NCBI GenBank assembly: GCA_041394245.1 | Contig: JAWKIR010000003.1 | Span: forward strand, 620,001 to 684,000 | Source of the DNA: Acidimicrobiales bacterium | GTDB lineage: Bacteria; Actinomycetota; Acidimicrobiia; Acidimicrobiales; Aldehydirespiratoraceae | DNA length: 64,000 nt | Reading direction: 5' to 3' | Position numbers and translations under genes: made by a program | In this document: positions 50,043-58,856 of the stretch, piece after piece | How positions within the stretch are numbered: position 1 is the stretch's first letter | Layout: the number at the start of each line of letters is the position of its first letter | The notes under the pieces: model-generated | Database searches by the model: none | What the model was told of the DNA's origin: nothing | What the model saw: only the letters and a program-made list of their open reading frames with translations

Positions 50043-51416
50043 ATGGGGACACGAGGAATTCGCATGATGGTTGCGCTCGTCGCGACGATGGCTCTGGTCG
50101 GGGCATCGTGCGGCGACGATCAGGGTTCGATCGGCGCAGACGATCCGAGCCCGACCGACACGGTCGCTGCCGACGACTCGACCCCACCCGACGACGAGCC
50201 CGCCTCGACGACCACCGAGGCACCGGTGGAGCTCACCGCCAGCGCTCGCGGGGTCACCGAGAACTCGATCAAGGTGGGAATCGTCCTGTTCGATCTCGAC
50301 GCGATTCTCGAGCTCGGTGTCGATGTCGGCTACGGCGACCACACCCAGCACTACCAGGTCGTCATCGACGAGATGAACGACTCGGGCGGCATCCTCGGTC
50401 GCCGGATCGAGCCGGTGTACGAGCTGGTCTCGCCGGTCGATCCGGCCGCTGCGGACCGAGTCTGCGCCGAGCTGATCGAGGACGAGGAGGTCTTCGCCGT
50501 ACTCGGCACGACGCGTCCCCCCGAGAACGTGCTCTGCTACACCGAGTTCGGCGAGACGCCGTTCATCGGGGCGCCGAGCGGTGATCTCACCGACGAGGTG
50601 TTCGATCGCTCGGCCGTCCCCTTCATCTATCCGGGCCGTGTTCCGAGTCGAACCGATGGCGCCATCGTCGCCGCGCTGGAACTCGACGGCGCCATCGAGG
50701 GTGGGGTGCTCGCCGTACACGGCGCCGACGAGAACCGCGTCGCCTCGCTCGCGGCTGAGCTGGAGTCCCGGGGTGCGGTTCGCGTCGTCCAGAGCGTCGA
50801 ACTCGCCGACGAAGCCGATCAGACGGCGCTGGCGTCCGAACTCGACCGCACGATCGAACGCTTCAAAGCCGACGAGGTGACGGGCGTGGTCAATCTCGGG
50901 GACAATGTCGCCTTCTTGGCGGCGTTCAACCGTGCCGGCTTCGGCATTCCCGTGTGGACGGCGTCGCCCGACGTGCTCGCCGACTTCATCTACGACCAGG
51001 GAGCGACCGACGAAGAGATCCGCAACGTGCGGCTGGTGCTGTCCGAGACCGGTGGTGATCTGTACGAAGCAGGCCACGGGCCGACGACCGAGTGCGTCGA
51101 CCGTTGGAACACGGCACGGCCCGATGAACCCGCGCTCGCGAATCCGGGCGAGGACGACCTCACCAACCTCGGCCAGGTGGTTCTGGCGTGTGCCGCCCTC
51201 GACATCTTCGACCTCGCCGCGACCGCTGCCGGGGCCGACCTCACCGTCGAGAGCTTCACGGCCGCGCTCGACGACATCGGGTCGTTCGAGACCGCTGGGA
51301 GCCGGGCTGCCTCGGTGAGCTCGACGAAGTGGGACACCAGCGATTCCGCGAAGCTGTTCCGCTGGTCCGACGCCGACGGTGGTTTGGTCGGTGCCGAAGA
51401 CCTGGAGCTGGGCTAG
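50043..51416 (+). CDS. Lipoprotein substrate-binding protein, branched-chain amino acid ABC type
   Basis: A 457-residue exported periplasmic-binding-protein fold (Peripla_BP_6). The signal peptide MVALVATMALVGASCG has a lipobox at Cys24. After a Thr/Pro-rich spacer the binding domain starts SIKVGIVLFDLDAILELGVD and contains INDSGGILGR-like MNDSGGILGRRIEPVYE, DRVCAELIEDEEVFAVLGT and NRVASLAAELESRG. No permease or ATPase genes adjoin, so it is an orphan receptor. Amino acids or other carboxylates are likely ligands. Confidence 0.85.
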   Translation: MGTRGIRMMVALVATMALVGASCGDDQGSIGADDPSPTDTVAADDSTPPDDEPASTTTEAPVELTASARGVTENSIKVGIVLFDLDAILELGVDVGYGDHTQHYQVVIDEMNDSGGILGRRIEPVYELVSPVDPAAADRVCAELIEDEEVFAVLGTTRPPENVLCYTEFGETPFIGAPSGDLTDEVFDRSAVPFIYPGRVPSRTDGAIVAALELDGAIEGGVLAVHGADENRVASLAAELESRGAVRVVQSVELADEADQTALASELDRTIERFKADEVTGVVNLGDNVAFLAAFNRAGFGIPVWTASPDVLADFIYDQGATDEEIRNVRLVLSETGGDLYEAGHGPTTECVDRWNTARPDEPALANPGEDDLTNLGQVVLACAALDIFDLAATAAGADLTVESFTAALDDIGSFETAGSRAASVSSTKWDTSDSAKLFRWSDADGGLVGAEDLELG

Positions 51417-52048
51417 GCCGACCGGCCGGCCAGCGCGGTGGTGAGGCCGAGACTCAGATAGACGACGCCGGCGGTCGTCTCGCTGCGTCGCGCGAGGCGG
51501 GGCGAACGCCGGAGACGGGAACCGATCCAGCTCCCGGCGAGGGCGTAGGCGCCATCGGTCACGAGTCCGAGGGCGATGAAGAGCAGGCCGAGGGCGATCA
51601 CCTGGGCGGTGGTGTTGCCGGCATCGACATCGACGAACTGCGGAACGAAGGCCAGGAAGAAGACGGCGGTCTTCGGGTTCAAGATGTTGAGCACCACGCC
51701 GTCGGTGAACACCCGTCGTGGCGAACGGTGCAGCGATTCGGGAGTTGCATCGACGAGCATCCGGCGGTGACGCAGGGTCGTGATGCCGAGATACACGAGG
51801 TAGGCCGCGCCGGCGAGCTTGATCACGGTGAACGCGGTCGCCGACGCGACGATCAGGGCGGACAGCCCGAGCACGGCCGCCGCGATGTGCACGAGCGTTC
51901 CCACGTGGATGCCGATCACCGAGACCAGACCCGCCCGCCGTCCCTGGCTGGCGCTGCGGGCGACGATGTAGAGCACCGCCGGGCCCGGAATCAGCAGCAG
52001 GGCCAGCGCGGCTCCGGAGAACACGAGGGCGGTGGTCGCGTCGGGCAC
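51413..52048 (-). CDS. LysE-family amino acid exporter
   Basis: A 211-residue transporter with six predicted helices and the RhtB/LysE opening ALLLIPGPAVLYIVARSASQ, G-rich second helix (VSVIGIHVGTLVHIAAAVLG) and NPKTAVFFLAFVPQFVD. It exports amino acids or homoserine lactone-like metabolites; the substrate is unknown. The gene overlaps the binding-protein stop convergently by four bases. The GTG start has TAGGAT six bases upstream, and the divergent tesB starts only 36 bp away. Confidence 0.9.
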   Translation of the reverse strand: MPDATTALVFSGAALALLLIPGPAVLYIVARSASQGRRAGLVSVIGIHVGTLVHIAAAVLGLSALIVASATAFTVIKLAGAAYLVYLGITTLRHRRMLVDATPESLHRSPRRVFTDGVVLNILNPKTAVFFLAFVPQFVDVDAGNTTAQVIALGLLFIALGLVTDGAYALAGSWIGSRLRRSPRLARRSETTAGVVYLSLGLTTALAGRSA

Positions 52049-52060
52049 GGCGCGATCCTA
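52049..52060 (-). promoter_or_regulatory. Leaderless -10 element of the LysE gene
   Basis: TAGGAT (52060-52055, minus strand), six bases, then GTG. Only nine bases separate it from the tesB -10 on the other strand. Confidence 0.5.
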
Positions 52061-52069
52061 CGTCGGAGA

Positions 52070-52083
52070 TACGGTGCTCGTTC
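52070..52083 (+). promoter_or_regulatory. Near-leaderless -10 element of tesB
   Basis: TACGGT (52070-52075), eight bases, then ATG. It is back-to-back with the LysE promoter, so the two RNA polymerases would exclude each other. Confidence 0.45.
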
Positions 52084-52959
52084 ATGGGAAAGGCCCTCGA
52101 CCATCTCCTCGACATCCTCGATCTCGAACGAATCGACGCCGACATCTTTCGGGGACAGAACGAGACCAGCGACTGGTTCCGCCTCTTCGGTGGGCAGGTG
52201 GCGGCCCAGGCGCTCTGCGCGGCCCAGCGCACGGTCGAGGAGCACCGGGTCCACAGCCTGCACGGCTACTTCCTTCGCGGGGGCGATCCGAAGACGCCGG
52301 TGACCTACACCGTCGATCGGATCCGCGACGGCCGCTCGTTCACCACACGGCGGGTCGTCGCCCTCCAGAACGGCAAGGCGATCTTCAACACCTCGATCTC
52401 GTTTCACGTCGCCGAGGAGGGCTACGAGCATCAGGACCCGATGCCTGTGGTGGACGACCCCGAGACCCTGCCCACGTGGGCCGATCGGGCCGAGCAGCTG
52501 AAGGGGAAGATCCCCGAGGAACGTCGCGAGTGGCTGTTGCGCGAGCGTTCGATCGAGACCCGTTCCGGCCTGCCCCACAGCATGTTCTCGGGAGAGCCGA
52601 GCACCGAACCGAATCCGGTGTGGATCAGAGCCAACGGCGAGGTGCCCGACGATCCCGACATCCACGCCCAGCTCGTCACCTACGCGTCCGACATCGCCTT
52701 CGTCGACAACATGTATCGGCCCCACCGGCGCCGCGATGCACCGGGGGTGATGCTGGCGAGCCTCGACCACGCGCTCTGGTTCCATCGTCCGGTGAAGCTC
52801 GACGACTGGCTGCTCTTCCATCAGGACAGCCCCAGCGCATTCGGTGCCCGCGGATTCGCCCGCGGTGCCATCTTCGATCGGGCCGGCACCCACCTGGCCT
52901 CGGTGGCGCAGGAGGGCGTCATGCGCGAGCTCGATCCCGACAGGTCCTCCAGGGGCTGA
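52084..52959 (+). CDS. tesB: Acyl-CoA thioesterase II
   Basis: A 291-residue double-hotdog thioesterase hydrolysing acyl-CoAs. N-terminal hotdog: DLERIDADIFRGQNETSDWF, RLFGGQVAAQALCAAQRTVE, HSLHGYFLRGGDP. C-terminal hotdog: MLASLDHALWFHRPVKLDDW, LLFHQDSPSAFGARGFARG and HLASVAQEGVMREL. The catalytic Asp/Gln/Thr triad region is conserved. It ends 17 bp before the convergent small Cys-rich gene. Confidence 0.93.
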   Translation: MGKALDHLLDILDLERIDADIFRGQNETSDWFRLFGGQVAAQALCAAQRTVEEHRVHSLHGYFLRGGDPKTPVTYTVDRIRDGRSFTTRRVVALQNGKAIFNTSISFHVAEEGYEHQDPMPVVDDPETLPTWADRAEQLKGKIPEERREWLLRERSIETRSGLPHSMFSGEPSTEPNPVWIRANGEVPDDPDIHAQLVTYASDIAFVDNMYRPHRRRDAPGVMLASLDHALWFHRPVKLDDWLLFHQDSPSAFGARGFARGAIFDRAGTHLASVAQEGVMRELDPDRSSRG

Positions 52960-52976
52960 GTCACCGCCGGCCTTGG

Positions 52977-53252
52977 TCAGCCGTCGAGGTGTCGATCCCA
53001 GCCGATCCAGCCGTTGCCCGAGCCGTGGCACGTGCAGCTGCAGCGGAAGCCGGGAGCCTGGGCTGGATGACCGGGCTCGGGCCACCAGCCGGCGCAGGCT
53101 TCGTGGTCGTAGACCCGCGGCTGCCCGGCGATCTCGGCGCTGCCTTCGCAGCCGGAACCGAGCACGGGGGCGTCACCCTGCTCCTCGATGCGGCACGGAG
53201 GGGCATCCCCGGTCTGCAGAAGGTCGGCGCTGGGACGCGACTCGAACACCAT
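52977..53252 (-). CDS. Small Cys-rich hypothetical protein
   Basis: A 91-residue reading frame with six Cys and a Trp-rich C-terminus (HEACAGWWPEPGHPAQAPGF, RCSCTCHGSGNGWIGWDRHL). The spacing of Cys and His could bind zinc. No signal peptide or strong ribosome-binding site is seen. It sits between tesB and the PhoD gene on the minus strand. Codon use is similar to neighbours, but the start is uncertain (an upstream in-frame TTG or GTG would lengthen it). Confidence 0.5.
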   Translation of the reverse strand: MVFESRPSADLLQTGDAPPCRIEEQGDAPVLGSGCEGSAEIAGQPRVYDHEACAGWWPEPGHPAQAPGFRCSCTCHGSGNGWIGWDRHLDG

Positions 53253-53358
53253 TGGTCGTGTTTCCGTTCTCCCAACCCGGCCGGGCGGAACCATACGCTC
53301 AGTGTCGGGTTCGGGCAACCGCAACCCGACGAACCCCGACACCGGCGCGCGAGCGGAG

Positions 53359-54894
53359 CTATGCGGGCACCACGCCCCCACCGCGGGGGACCAACCAGGA
53401 CGTCGCGGTTCGGACCGGGGAACCGGCGACGCTGACGTCGTCGACGTGGCGGTAGTCGGCCCGCCATTCGTCGGTCGTCACCGTGTGTTTCACCCAGCCC
53501 CGCTTCGCATTGTCGGCCCACTTGATGTGGGCGTTCTCCGCGGTGATCAGCGGGAGCAACGCTCCGAGCAGATCGTTGCCCGAGGAGGAGATCGATGTGC
53601 CGACGAACTCGGCTCCCATCGGGGCCGACCCCGGATCGTCGTAGTCGGTCAGGACGTCGGACACCCCGCTCGCGTGGATGTCGCCGGTGAGGATGATGTT
53701 GTCGTGGGGTCGGCGGGTCCGCATCGTCTCGAGGACCTGGTCGCGGGCGTGGACGTAGCCGTCCCACTGATCGAGGTTGTAGAGCTCCTGCGGGCCGGGG
53801 ATGAGGTCCATCTTCGAAAAGACGACCTGTTGCGCGAGAACCGACCAGTCGGCCTTCGAGCGGGAGATCCCACGATGGAGCCACTGGCGCTGCCCTCGGC
53901 CGAGCATCTCGCGGGACTCGTCCTCGACCGGGTCGCAGGCGGGTCCGACCTCGCCGCACTGGTCGGCGCGGAACTGGCGCGTGTCGAGCACGAAGAAATC
54001 GGCGAGTCGACCCCAGGGAATCTGACGGTGGATGGAGAAGTCCGCACCACGTGGTGCGCGGCGACGGAACGGCATGTGCTCCCAATACGCCTTGTAGGCG
54101 GCCGCCCGGCGGGCCCTGAACGCCGCCGGATCCGGCGTCGAGCTGCCCACCTCGGGGACGAGGCCCGCGTGATTGTTCTCCACTTCGTGGTCGTCCCACG
54201 TGAACAGCCACGGTGCGGCTTCGTGCGCGGCCATCAACGATGGGTCGCTCTTGTAGAGGGCGTATCGGTTGCGGTACTCGTCGAGCGTGATCGACTCCGG
54301 GAGCGGGTCAGTTCGTACCCCTCCGCCGGGCGACTCGTAGATGTAGTCGCCGACATGGACCACCAGATCGGGCTGGGCGTCCACGAGATCGTCGTAGGCG
54401 GTGTAGAAGCCGGCGTTGTAGCGCTGGCAGGAGACGAGACCGAACACCAGGTCTGCCGGTCGGGCGTCGGCGCGCGGCGTGGTGCGGGTGCGCCCGACGG
54501 GGGTTACGTGGCTGCCCACGCGGAATCGATACCAGTACTCGCGGTCGGGTCGGAGCCCCCGCACGTCGACGTGCACGGAGTGACCGTGTCGCTTCTGGGC
54601 TCGGCTCCATCCCCTGCGGACGACATGGGCCATCGACGCGTCGGAGGCGACCTCCCACTCGACGAGGTACGTGTCGTCGGGCATCCCGCCGCCCTCGGTC
54701 GGGCTCGGCGCGAGCCGGGTCCAGATCACGACGCCGTTGGCGAGCGGGTCTCCGGAGGCGATGCCCAGGGTGAAGGGGTAGTCGGCGATGGCGGGACGGG
54801 TGCGTGCCGCGGTCGTGTCGGCCCGGCTGAGCAGGACCGCCCCAGCGGCAGCACCGGCGACGAACGTGCGGCGGGTCATCCGGCTCTCGGTCAT
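53359..54894 (-). CDS. phoD: PhoD-family alkaline phosphatase (Tat-exported)
   Basis: A 511-residue phosphodiesterase/phosphomonoesterase of the PhoD family. The Tat signal is MTRRTFVAGAAAGAVLLS. A PhoD N-terminal domain (FTLGIASGDPLANGVVIWTR) precedes the metallophosphatase core with LVSCQRYNAGFYTAYDDL, VVHVGDYIYE, FTWDDHEVENNH and LTGDIHASG, which carry Fe/Ca ligands. It releases phosphate from organic esters outside the cell. GGAGGAG lies six bases before the ATG. The arylsulfatase gene lies 119 bp upstream on the same strand. Confidence 0.93.
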   Translation of the reverse strand: MTESRMTRRTFVAGAAAGAVLLSRADTTAARTRPAIADYPFTLGIASGDPLANGVVIWTRLAPSPTEGGGMPDDTYLVEWEVASDASMAHVVRRGWSRAQKRHGHSVHVDVRGLRPDREYWYRFRVGSHVTPVGRTRTTPRADARPADLVFGLVSCQRYNAGFYTAYDDLVDAQPDLVVHVGDYIYESPGGGVRTDPLPESITLDEYRNRYALYKSDPSLMAAHEAAPWLFTWDDHEVENNHAGLVPEVGSSTPDPAAFRARRAAAYKAYWEHMPFRRRAPRGADFSIHRQIPWGRLADFFVLDTRQFRADQCGEVGPACDPVEDESREMLGRGQRQWLHRGISRSKADWSVLAQQVVFSKMDLIPGPQELYNLDQWDGYVHARDQVLETMRTRRPHDNIILTGDIHASGVSDVLTDYDDPGSAPMGAEFVGTSISSSGNDLLGALLPLITAENAHIKWADNAKRGWVKHTVTTDEWRADYRHVDDVSVAGSPVRTATSWLVPRGGGVVPA

Positions 54895-55013
54895 GTCTGC
54901 TCCTCCGGTCGGCCGAGGGTGTCGCCGATCGATCGACACCGCGATGAGTTCGGCGTTTCGGAAGCTTCGCGCGAACTCACGATCATGCGCACGAGTCGGC
55001 CGGCGGACCCGGG

Positions 55014-57296
55014 TCACTGGTGACGCATCACCCGCTCGAACTCTGCGGCGAAGTCGAGTGGGGGCGGCGCGCCGACATCGGCTCGGAGTCCGGCGAACGA
55101 CGCCGGGGCCTTGGCCGGCGGGACGAAGTCGTTGCTGACCGGGAACGGTCGGGCGTAGCCGACGGTGAGGAACGACCCGTCGGGACTGAACGTGGCCGGG
55201 GGCGTGCCCGACGTCCCCGAGGCGATCACGAGGTCGTCGGCGCGGAGTTCGACATCGAACCGCCCGCCGGCGGGCCGCAGCGAGACGGTCAGCGAGCGGC
55301 TGCCCGGCGGAACCTGCCCGACGACTCGCGCGGTGTCGCCGTCGAACGACAGCACCCAGCGGAGCTCACCCCCGTGCAGGTAGTACGCCCAACCGCAGAG
55401 ATGGTCGCCCTGCTCACAGAGGACCCCCGATTCGTCGCCGGTGAGGCCCTCGGAGAACAGCGCGGTGAACCGGCCGCCCATCATGAGCATCGGCGCGTGG
55501 GTCTCGTGGACCTTGTCGCCGGGGAGAAGGTGGTGCTCGGTCGTGAACACCATCCAGTGGAGGTGGAGGTGAGGGAACTTGTTGTCGCGTGAGTCGTCGA
55601 TCGGCAGGACCTGGTTGGCCGCGGCTTCGACGTCCCAGAGGGCCACGAGTTCGGCCAGCTTGTCGGGAAGCTCGGCGGCCAGATCGACCGATTCGCTGAA
55701 GTCGCTCTCGGTGTCGAACAGATGCCACTTGTCGGCCGCGAAGTCCGCGCTTCCGGTCACGTTGTCGCGCTCGGCTGCCGTGAGCTGGTTGACGTGGTTG
55801 GTCACCGCCTTCCAGCCGTCGGCATAGATCGCTCGGCTGCCCCAGCACTCGTAGTACTGCCGGGTCCGAGGATCCGGTGCGCGCGGGTCGAGAAGCGCCC
55901 GTCGGATCGACACACCGTCGATCGACATCTGCTCGACACCCCGGCGAACGCGGGGAGCGTCGATGCCGAGCAGGTCGAGGATCGTGGGGAGCACGTCGAC
56001 CGCGTGCACGTACTGGTCGCGCAGTCCGCCGCCGGATCCGAGACCTCCCGGCCACGAGACGATCAGGGGATCGCGCACTCCACCCTCGAAGGTGTAGCGC
56101 TTCCACCGTCGAAACGGGGTGTTGCCGGCGAGGGCCCAACCCCAGGGGTAATGGCCGCTCGAATCGAACCCGCCGAGGTCGTCGATGTGGGCGAGTTCGT
56201 CGTCGATGTCGTCGGGATCGTCGGAGATGTAGTGGCGGAGCTGGTTCCACGATCCGTTGGGGCCGCCCTCGGCCGACGCGCCGTTGTCCGACACGAGCAA
56301 CACGATGGTGTTGTCGGTCTGGCCCGCGGCATCGATCTCGTCGAGCACCCGGCCGATGTGATGGTCGGCATGGGCGACGAACGCGGCGAAGACCTCCATC
56401 ATCCGGGCGTAGAGCCGCTGACGTTGGGGGTCGATGTCGTCCCACGCCTCGACCCAGTCGGGCCGGGCCGACAGCGTTGCGTCCCTCGGTACGACACCCA
56501 GGGCCTTCTGACGGGCGAACGTCTCGGTGCGCCACACGTCCCACCCCCGGTCGAATCGCCCCGCGAAGCGCTCGATCCACTCGGGCGGAACCTGGTGGGG
56601 GGCATGGGGCGAGCCGGTCGCGTACCAGAGGAGGAACGGCCGGTCGGTGTTGGTGTTCCGGAGCTCACGCAGTTGGGCGATGGCCTCGTCGGCGAGATCG
56701 GCGTCGAGGTGGTAGCCCTCCTCCGGCGTACGAGGCGGTTCGACGTGTTGCTGATCTCGGACGAGGTTGGGTGTCCACTGATTGGTCTCGCCGTTGAGGA
56801 AGCCGTAGTAGCGCTGGAATCCGACCCCGGTCGGCCACATGTCGTAGGGGCCGGTGGCGCGTTGGTCGCGCGGCACGAGATGCCACTTGCCGATCGCGGT
56901 CGTCGCGTAGCCGTGGTCGGCGAGGATCTCGGCGAGCGTGCCTGCCGACTCGGGGAAGACACCGGTGTAGCCCGGGAAGTTGACGGGGAGATCGGGCAGC
57001 ATGCCCATCCCGACACGGTGGTGGTTGCGCCCGGTCAACAAACACGCCCGGGTCGGCGAGCAGACCGCGGTTGTGTGGAAGTTGGTGAACCGCAGACCCC
57101 GCTCGGCGAGTCGGTCGATGTTGGGAGTGTCGAGGTCGGATCCGTAGCAGCCGAGCTGGGCGAATCCGAGATCGTCGAGCACGATCACGACGACGTTGGG
57201 TGCACCGGCGGGGTACGGGGGCGCGGCGCGCGGGGCCCGGCTGTCGGTCAGGGCCAGATTGACGATCGTTTCGTCAGCCGGTGCGTTCTCAGCCAA
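55014..57296 (-). CDS. Arylsulfatase (type I, formylglycine-dependent)
   Basis: A 760-residue sulfatase hydrolysing sulfate esters. The metal site begins VVIVLDDLGFAQLGCYGS (D41, D42) and the formylglycine precursor Cys79 is in CSPTRACLLTGRN. TATGKWHL-like AIGKWHLVPRDQR and ATGSPHAPHQ supply further metal and sulfate ligands. The C-terminal ~200 residues form a beta domain as in Pseudomonas-type arylsulfatases. No signal peptide is visible, so it is probably cytoplasmic. The start overlaps the DUF664 gene by eight bases. A formylglycine-generating enzyme gene is not in the window. Confidence 0.93.
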   Translation of the reverse strand: MAENAPADETIVNLALTDSRAPRAAPPYPAGAPNVVVIVLDDLGFAQLGCYGSDLDTPNIDRLAERGLRFTNFHTTAVCSPTRACLLTGRNHHRVGMGMLPDLPVNFPGYTGVFPESAGTLAEILADHGYATTAIGKWHLVPRDQRATGPYDMWPTGVGFQRYYGFLNGETNQWTPNLVRDQQHVEPPRTPEEGYHLDADLADEAIAQLRELRNTNTDRPFLLWYATGSPHAPHQVPPEWIERFAGRFDRGWDVWRTETFARQKALGVVPRDATLSARPDWVEAWDDIDPQRQRLYARMMEVFAAFVAHADHHIGRVLDEIDAAGQTDNTIVLLVSDNGASAEGGPNGSWNQLRHYISDDPDDIDDELAHIDDLGGFDSSGHYPWGWALAGNTPFRRWKRYTFEGGVRDPLIVSWPGGLGSGGGLRDQYVHAVDVLPTILDLLGIDAPRVRRGVEQMSIDGVSIRRALLDPRAPDPRTRQYYECWGSRAIYADGWKAVTNHVNQLTAAERDNVTGSADFAADKWHLFDTESDFSESVDLAAELPDKLAELVALWDVEAAANQVLPIDDSRDNKFPHLHLHWMVFTTEHHLLPGDKVHETHAPMLMMGGRFTALFSEGLTGDESGVLCEQGDHLCGWAYYLHGGELRWVLSFDGDTARVVGQVPPGSRSLTVSLRPAGGRFDVELRADDLVIASGTSGTPPATFSPDGSFLTVGYARPFPVSNDFVPPAKAPASFAGLRADVGAPPPLDFAAEFERVMRHQ

Positions 57297-57810
57297 GGGT
57301 GTCCCCGTCGATCGATTCGCGGATGAGATCGGCGTGGCCGCAGTGACGGGCGTACTCCTCGATCATGTGGACCAGGATCCACCGGAGGCTCCAGTGTTCA
57401 CCGGAGGGGTGGGTGCGGCTACTGAGGTCGTCGAGGGATGCGGCCCGGGTGACCCGCGCCCGCGCATCGGCGACGGCCTCCTCGAACACGGCGACGAGCT
57501 GCTCGCGAGACCAGCTCTGGGCCAGTGTCATCTCGGCGTCGTGATCAGCCGCGAAGTCGAGCGATGCCCACGGTTCGGGCATGGCATCGCCGTCGAAACG
57601 CTCCCGGAACCAGACCGCCTCGACGAACGCCATGTGGCCGATCAGTCGTGACAACGAGAGCGTCGACGGCGGGAGCGACGCCCGGAGTTGTGTTGCCGAC
57701 AGGCCATGGGCTCGGTCGAGGAGCGCGGCGCGGTAGAAGTCGAGGAACGCGTTCAGGGTGGTGCGTTCGTCGGCCTGGCGCGGAATCGGTGGCGGTTCCG
57801 GACGGTGCAT
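57289..57810 (-). CDS. DinB/DUF664-family protein
   Basis: A 173-residue four-helix-bundle protein of the DinB superfamily: TTLNAFLDFYRAALLDRAHG, LSLSRLIGHMAFVEAVWFRE, then WSLRWILVHMIEEYARHCGH. Three His residues (LIGHM, LVHMI, ARHCGH) form the usual metal site. Actinobacterial DUF664 proteins include mycothiol- and bacillithiol-type S-transferases, so a thiol transferase is one option. It heads the operon with the sulfatase and has a leaderless promoter. Confidence 0.85.
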   Translation of the reverse strand: MHRPEPPPIPRQADERTTLNAFLDFYRAALLDRAHGLSATQLRASLPPSTLSLSRLIGHMAFVEAVWFRERFDGDAMPEPWASLDFAADHDAEMTLAQSWSREQLVAVFEEAVADARARVTRAASLDDLSSRTHPSGEHWSLRWILVHMIEEYARHCGHADLIRESIDGDTLG

Positions 57811-57822
57811 TCGGCCACGCTA
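57811..57822 (-). promoter_or_regulatory. Leaderless -10 element of the DUF664-sulfatase operon
   Basis: TAGCGT (57822-57817, minus strand), six bases, then ATG. Confidence 0.5.
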
Positions 57823-57827
57823 GATCC

Positions 57828-58322
57828 TCAGCGCGACAGAGGGCTCTCCTCGTACTCCTCGAGCAGGCGAACGAGGACGTCGAGCAACTCGCGGAGCGCC
57901 GCCTTCACCACCCGGCGACCGAAGAGGACGGTCTCAGGTGATCGGCGGTGTGCGGTGGGCGGCTGATAGGTGGCGCGGAGGCAGATCTCGGTGGTCGCAC
58001 CCGGGCCCCGTCGAACCAGCGGCCGGATGTCGAGGCGGATGGCCGTGTTCACGAGGAGCCGCTTGGCTGCGTTGCCCTCCCAGGTGAACTCCAGTACCGC
58101 ATGCTGTGGGCCGACGTCGAGCGGGCCGGCGTTGAGCGAGATCGGATGACCGCGGTCGAACCCGAGGACCGCATCGTCGGCCGCTTCCTGGATCTCGGCC
58201 GATCGAGCGACCGCAGCACCGGCGACGTGGGCGAGGATCTCGTCGCCGTGGCGCTCCAGGAGCCACGCCACATCGGCGAAGTTCCGGCGGACGAAGGCGG
58301 TGTGTTCGATCGTGCGAAGCAT
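57828..58322 (-). CDS. Hypothetical SRPBCC-like protein
   Basis: A 164-residue soluble protein: HTAFVRRNFADVAWLLERHG, VLEFTWEGNAAKRLLVNTAI, RLDIRPLVRRGPGATTEICL, then a C-terminal helix VKAALRELLDVLVRLLEEYE. The alternating strands with a long final helix suggest a START-like fold (SRPBCC), though no signature residues are recognised. It lies upstream of the DUF664 gene on the same strand and may be transcribed separately. Confidence 0.65.
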   Translation of the reverse strand: MLRTIEHTAFVRRNFADVAWLLERHGDEILAHVAGAAVARSAEIQEAADDAVLGFDRGHPISLNAGPLDVGPQHAVLEFTWEGNAAKRLLVNTAIRLDIRPLVRRGPGATTEICLRATYQPPTAHRRSPETVLFGRRVVKAALRELLDVLVRLLEEYEESPLSR

Positions 58323-58352
58323 GGGAATGGCCGGGGGGCGCGCCGGCCGGAC

Positions 58353-58625
58353 TCAGAACTCTTCGGTCGGACTGCCCGACCGCTGCGATCGGCGCCAGAA
58401 GTAGACGGCGCCCGCGATCGCGGCGACCACGGCGGCGAAACGGGCCACGTTCGCGTTCACCGGCCGCCCTTTGCGGTGGATGCGGTGCAAGGGCCCACGG
58501 TCGGGGACATCGGCGTGGCGCGCTTTCTCATCGAGGGTGTGAAGTGCGTTCACTTTACGCGCAGTCGGTTTCGTCGCGAGGGGGAATCTCCCGAGCACGA
58601 CGAGGGAACCGAAGGGTGCGGTCAT
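58353..58625 (-). CDS. Small single-pass membrane protein
   Basis: A 90-residue frame whose ATG has AGGAG five bases upstream. The C-terminus has one hydrophobic helix (VARFAAVVAAIAGAVYFW) followed by RRSQRSGSPTEEF. The N-terminal 55 residues are basic and look disordered. A GTG 55 codons later, itself preceded by AAAGGGCGG, would give just the anchored helix and is an alternative start. Function unknown. Confidence 0.5.
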   Translation of the reverse strand: MTAPFGSLVVLGRFPLATKPTARKVNALHTLDEKARHADVPDRGPLHRIHRKGRPVNANVARFAAVVAAIAGAVYFWRRSQRSGSPTEEF

Positions 58626-58670
58626 CGTCTCCTGGGGGATCGAGCATCCTCGTGTGGGAGAGTGGTGTCC

Positions 58671-58849
58671 GGCCGGCAATCCGTCGCCCGGAGAGAGGCC
58701 ACCATGGCCGGCAAAGACAAGGGTGGGCGGAGCGCGAAGACTCCTGCCGCCAAGACCGCCAAAGAGAAGCGCAAGTCCAAGAAGGACAAGAAGGCCGGAA
58801 AGGACAACTCCGGCCTGATGCCCTAGCGCGGCCGGCATTCCGTCGCCCG
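58671..58849. repeat. 20-bp direct repeat flanking the Lys-rich mini-gene
   Basis: GGCCGGCAATCCGTCGCCCG (58671-58690) and a copy with one A/T change (58830-58849) flank the 40-residue gene at 58704-58826, one just before its ribosome-binding site and one just after its stop. The whole 159-bp unit could have moved as a cassette or been duplicated by recombination. Confidence 0.7.
58704..58826 (+). CDS. Lys-rich 40-residue protein
   Basis: A 40-residue protein, MAGKDKGGRSAKTPAAKTAK then EKRKSKKDKKAGKDNSGLMP, with 14 Lys. GGAGAGAGG (58690-58698) is five bases before the ATG, a better ribosome-binding site than most genes here. Similar short Lys-rich proteins occur in other actinobacteria and might bind nucleic acid or ribosomes; nothing shows this directly. 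It is divergent from the small membrane protein gene. Confidence 0.7.
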   Translation: MAGKDKGGRSAKTPAAKTAKEKRKSKKDKKAGKDNSGLMP

Positions 58850-58856
58850 ACGCGAA

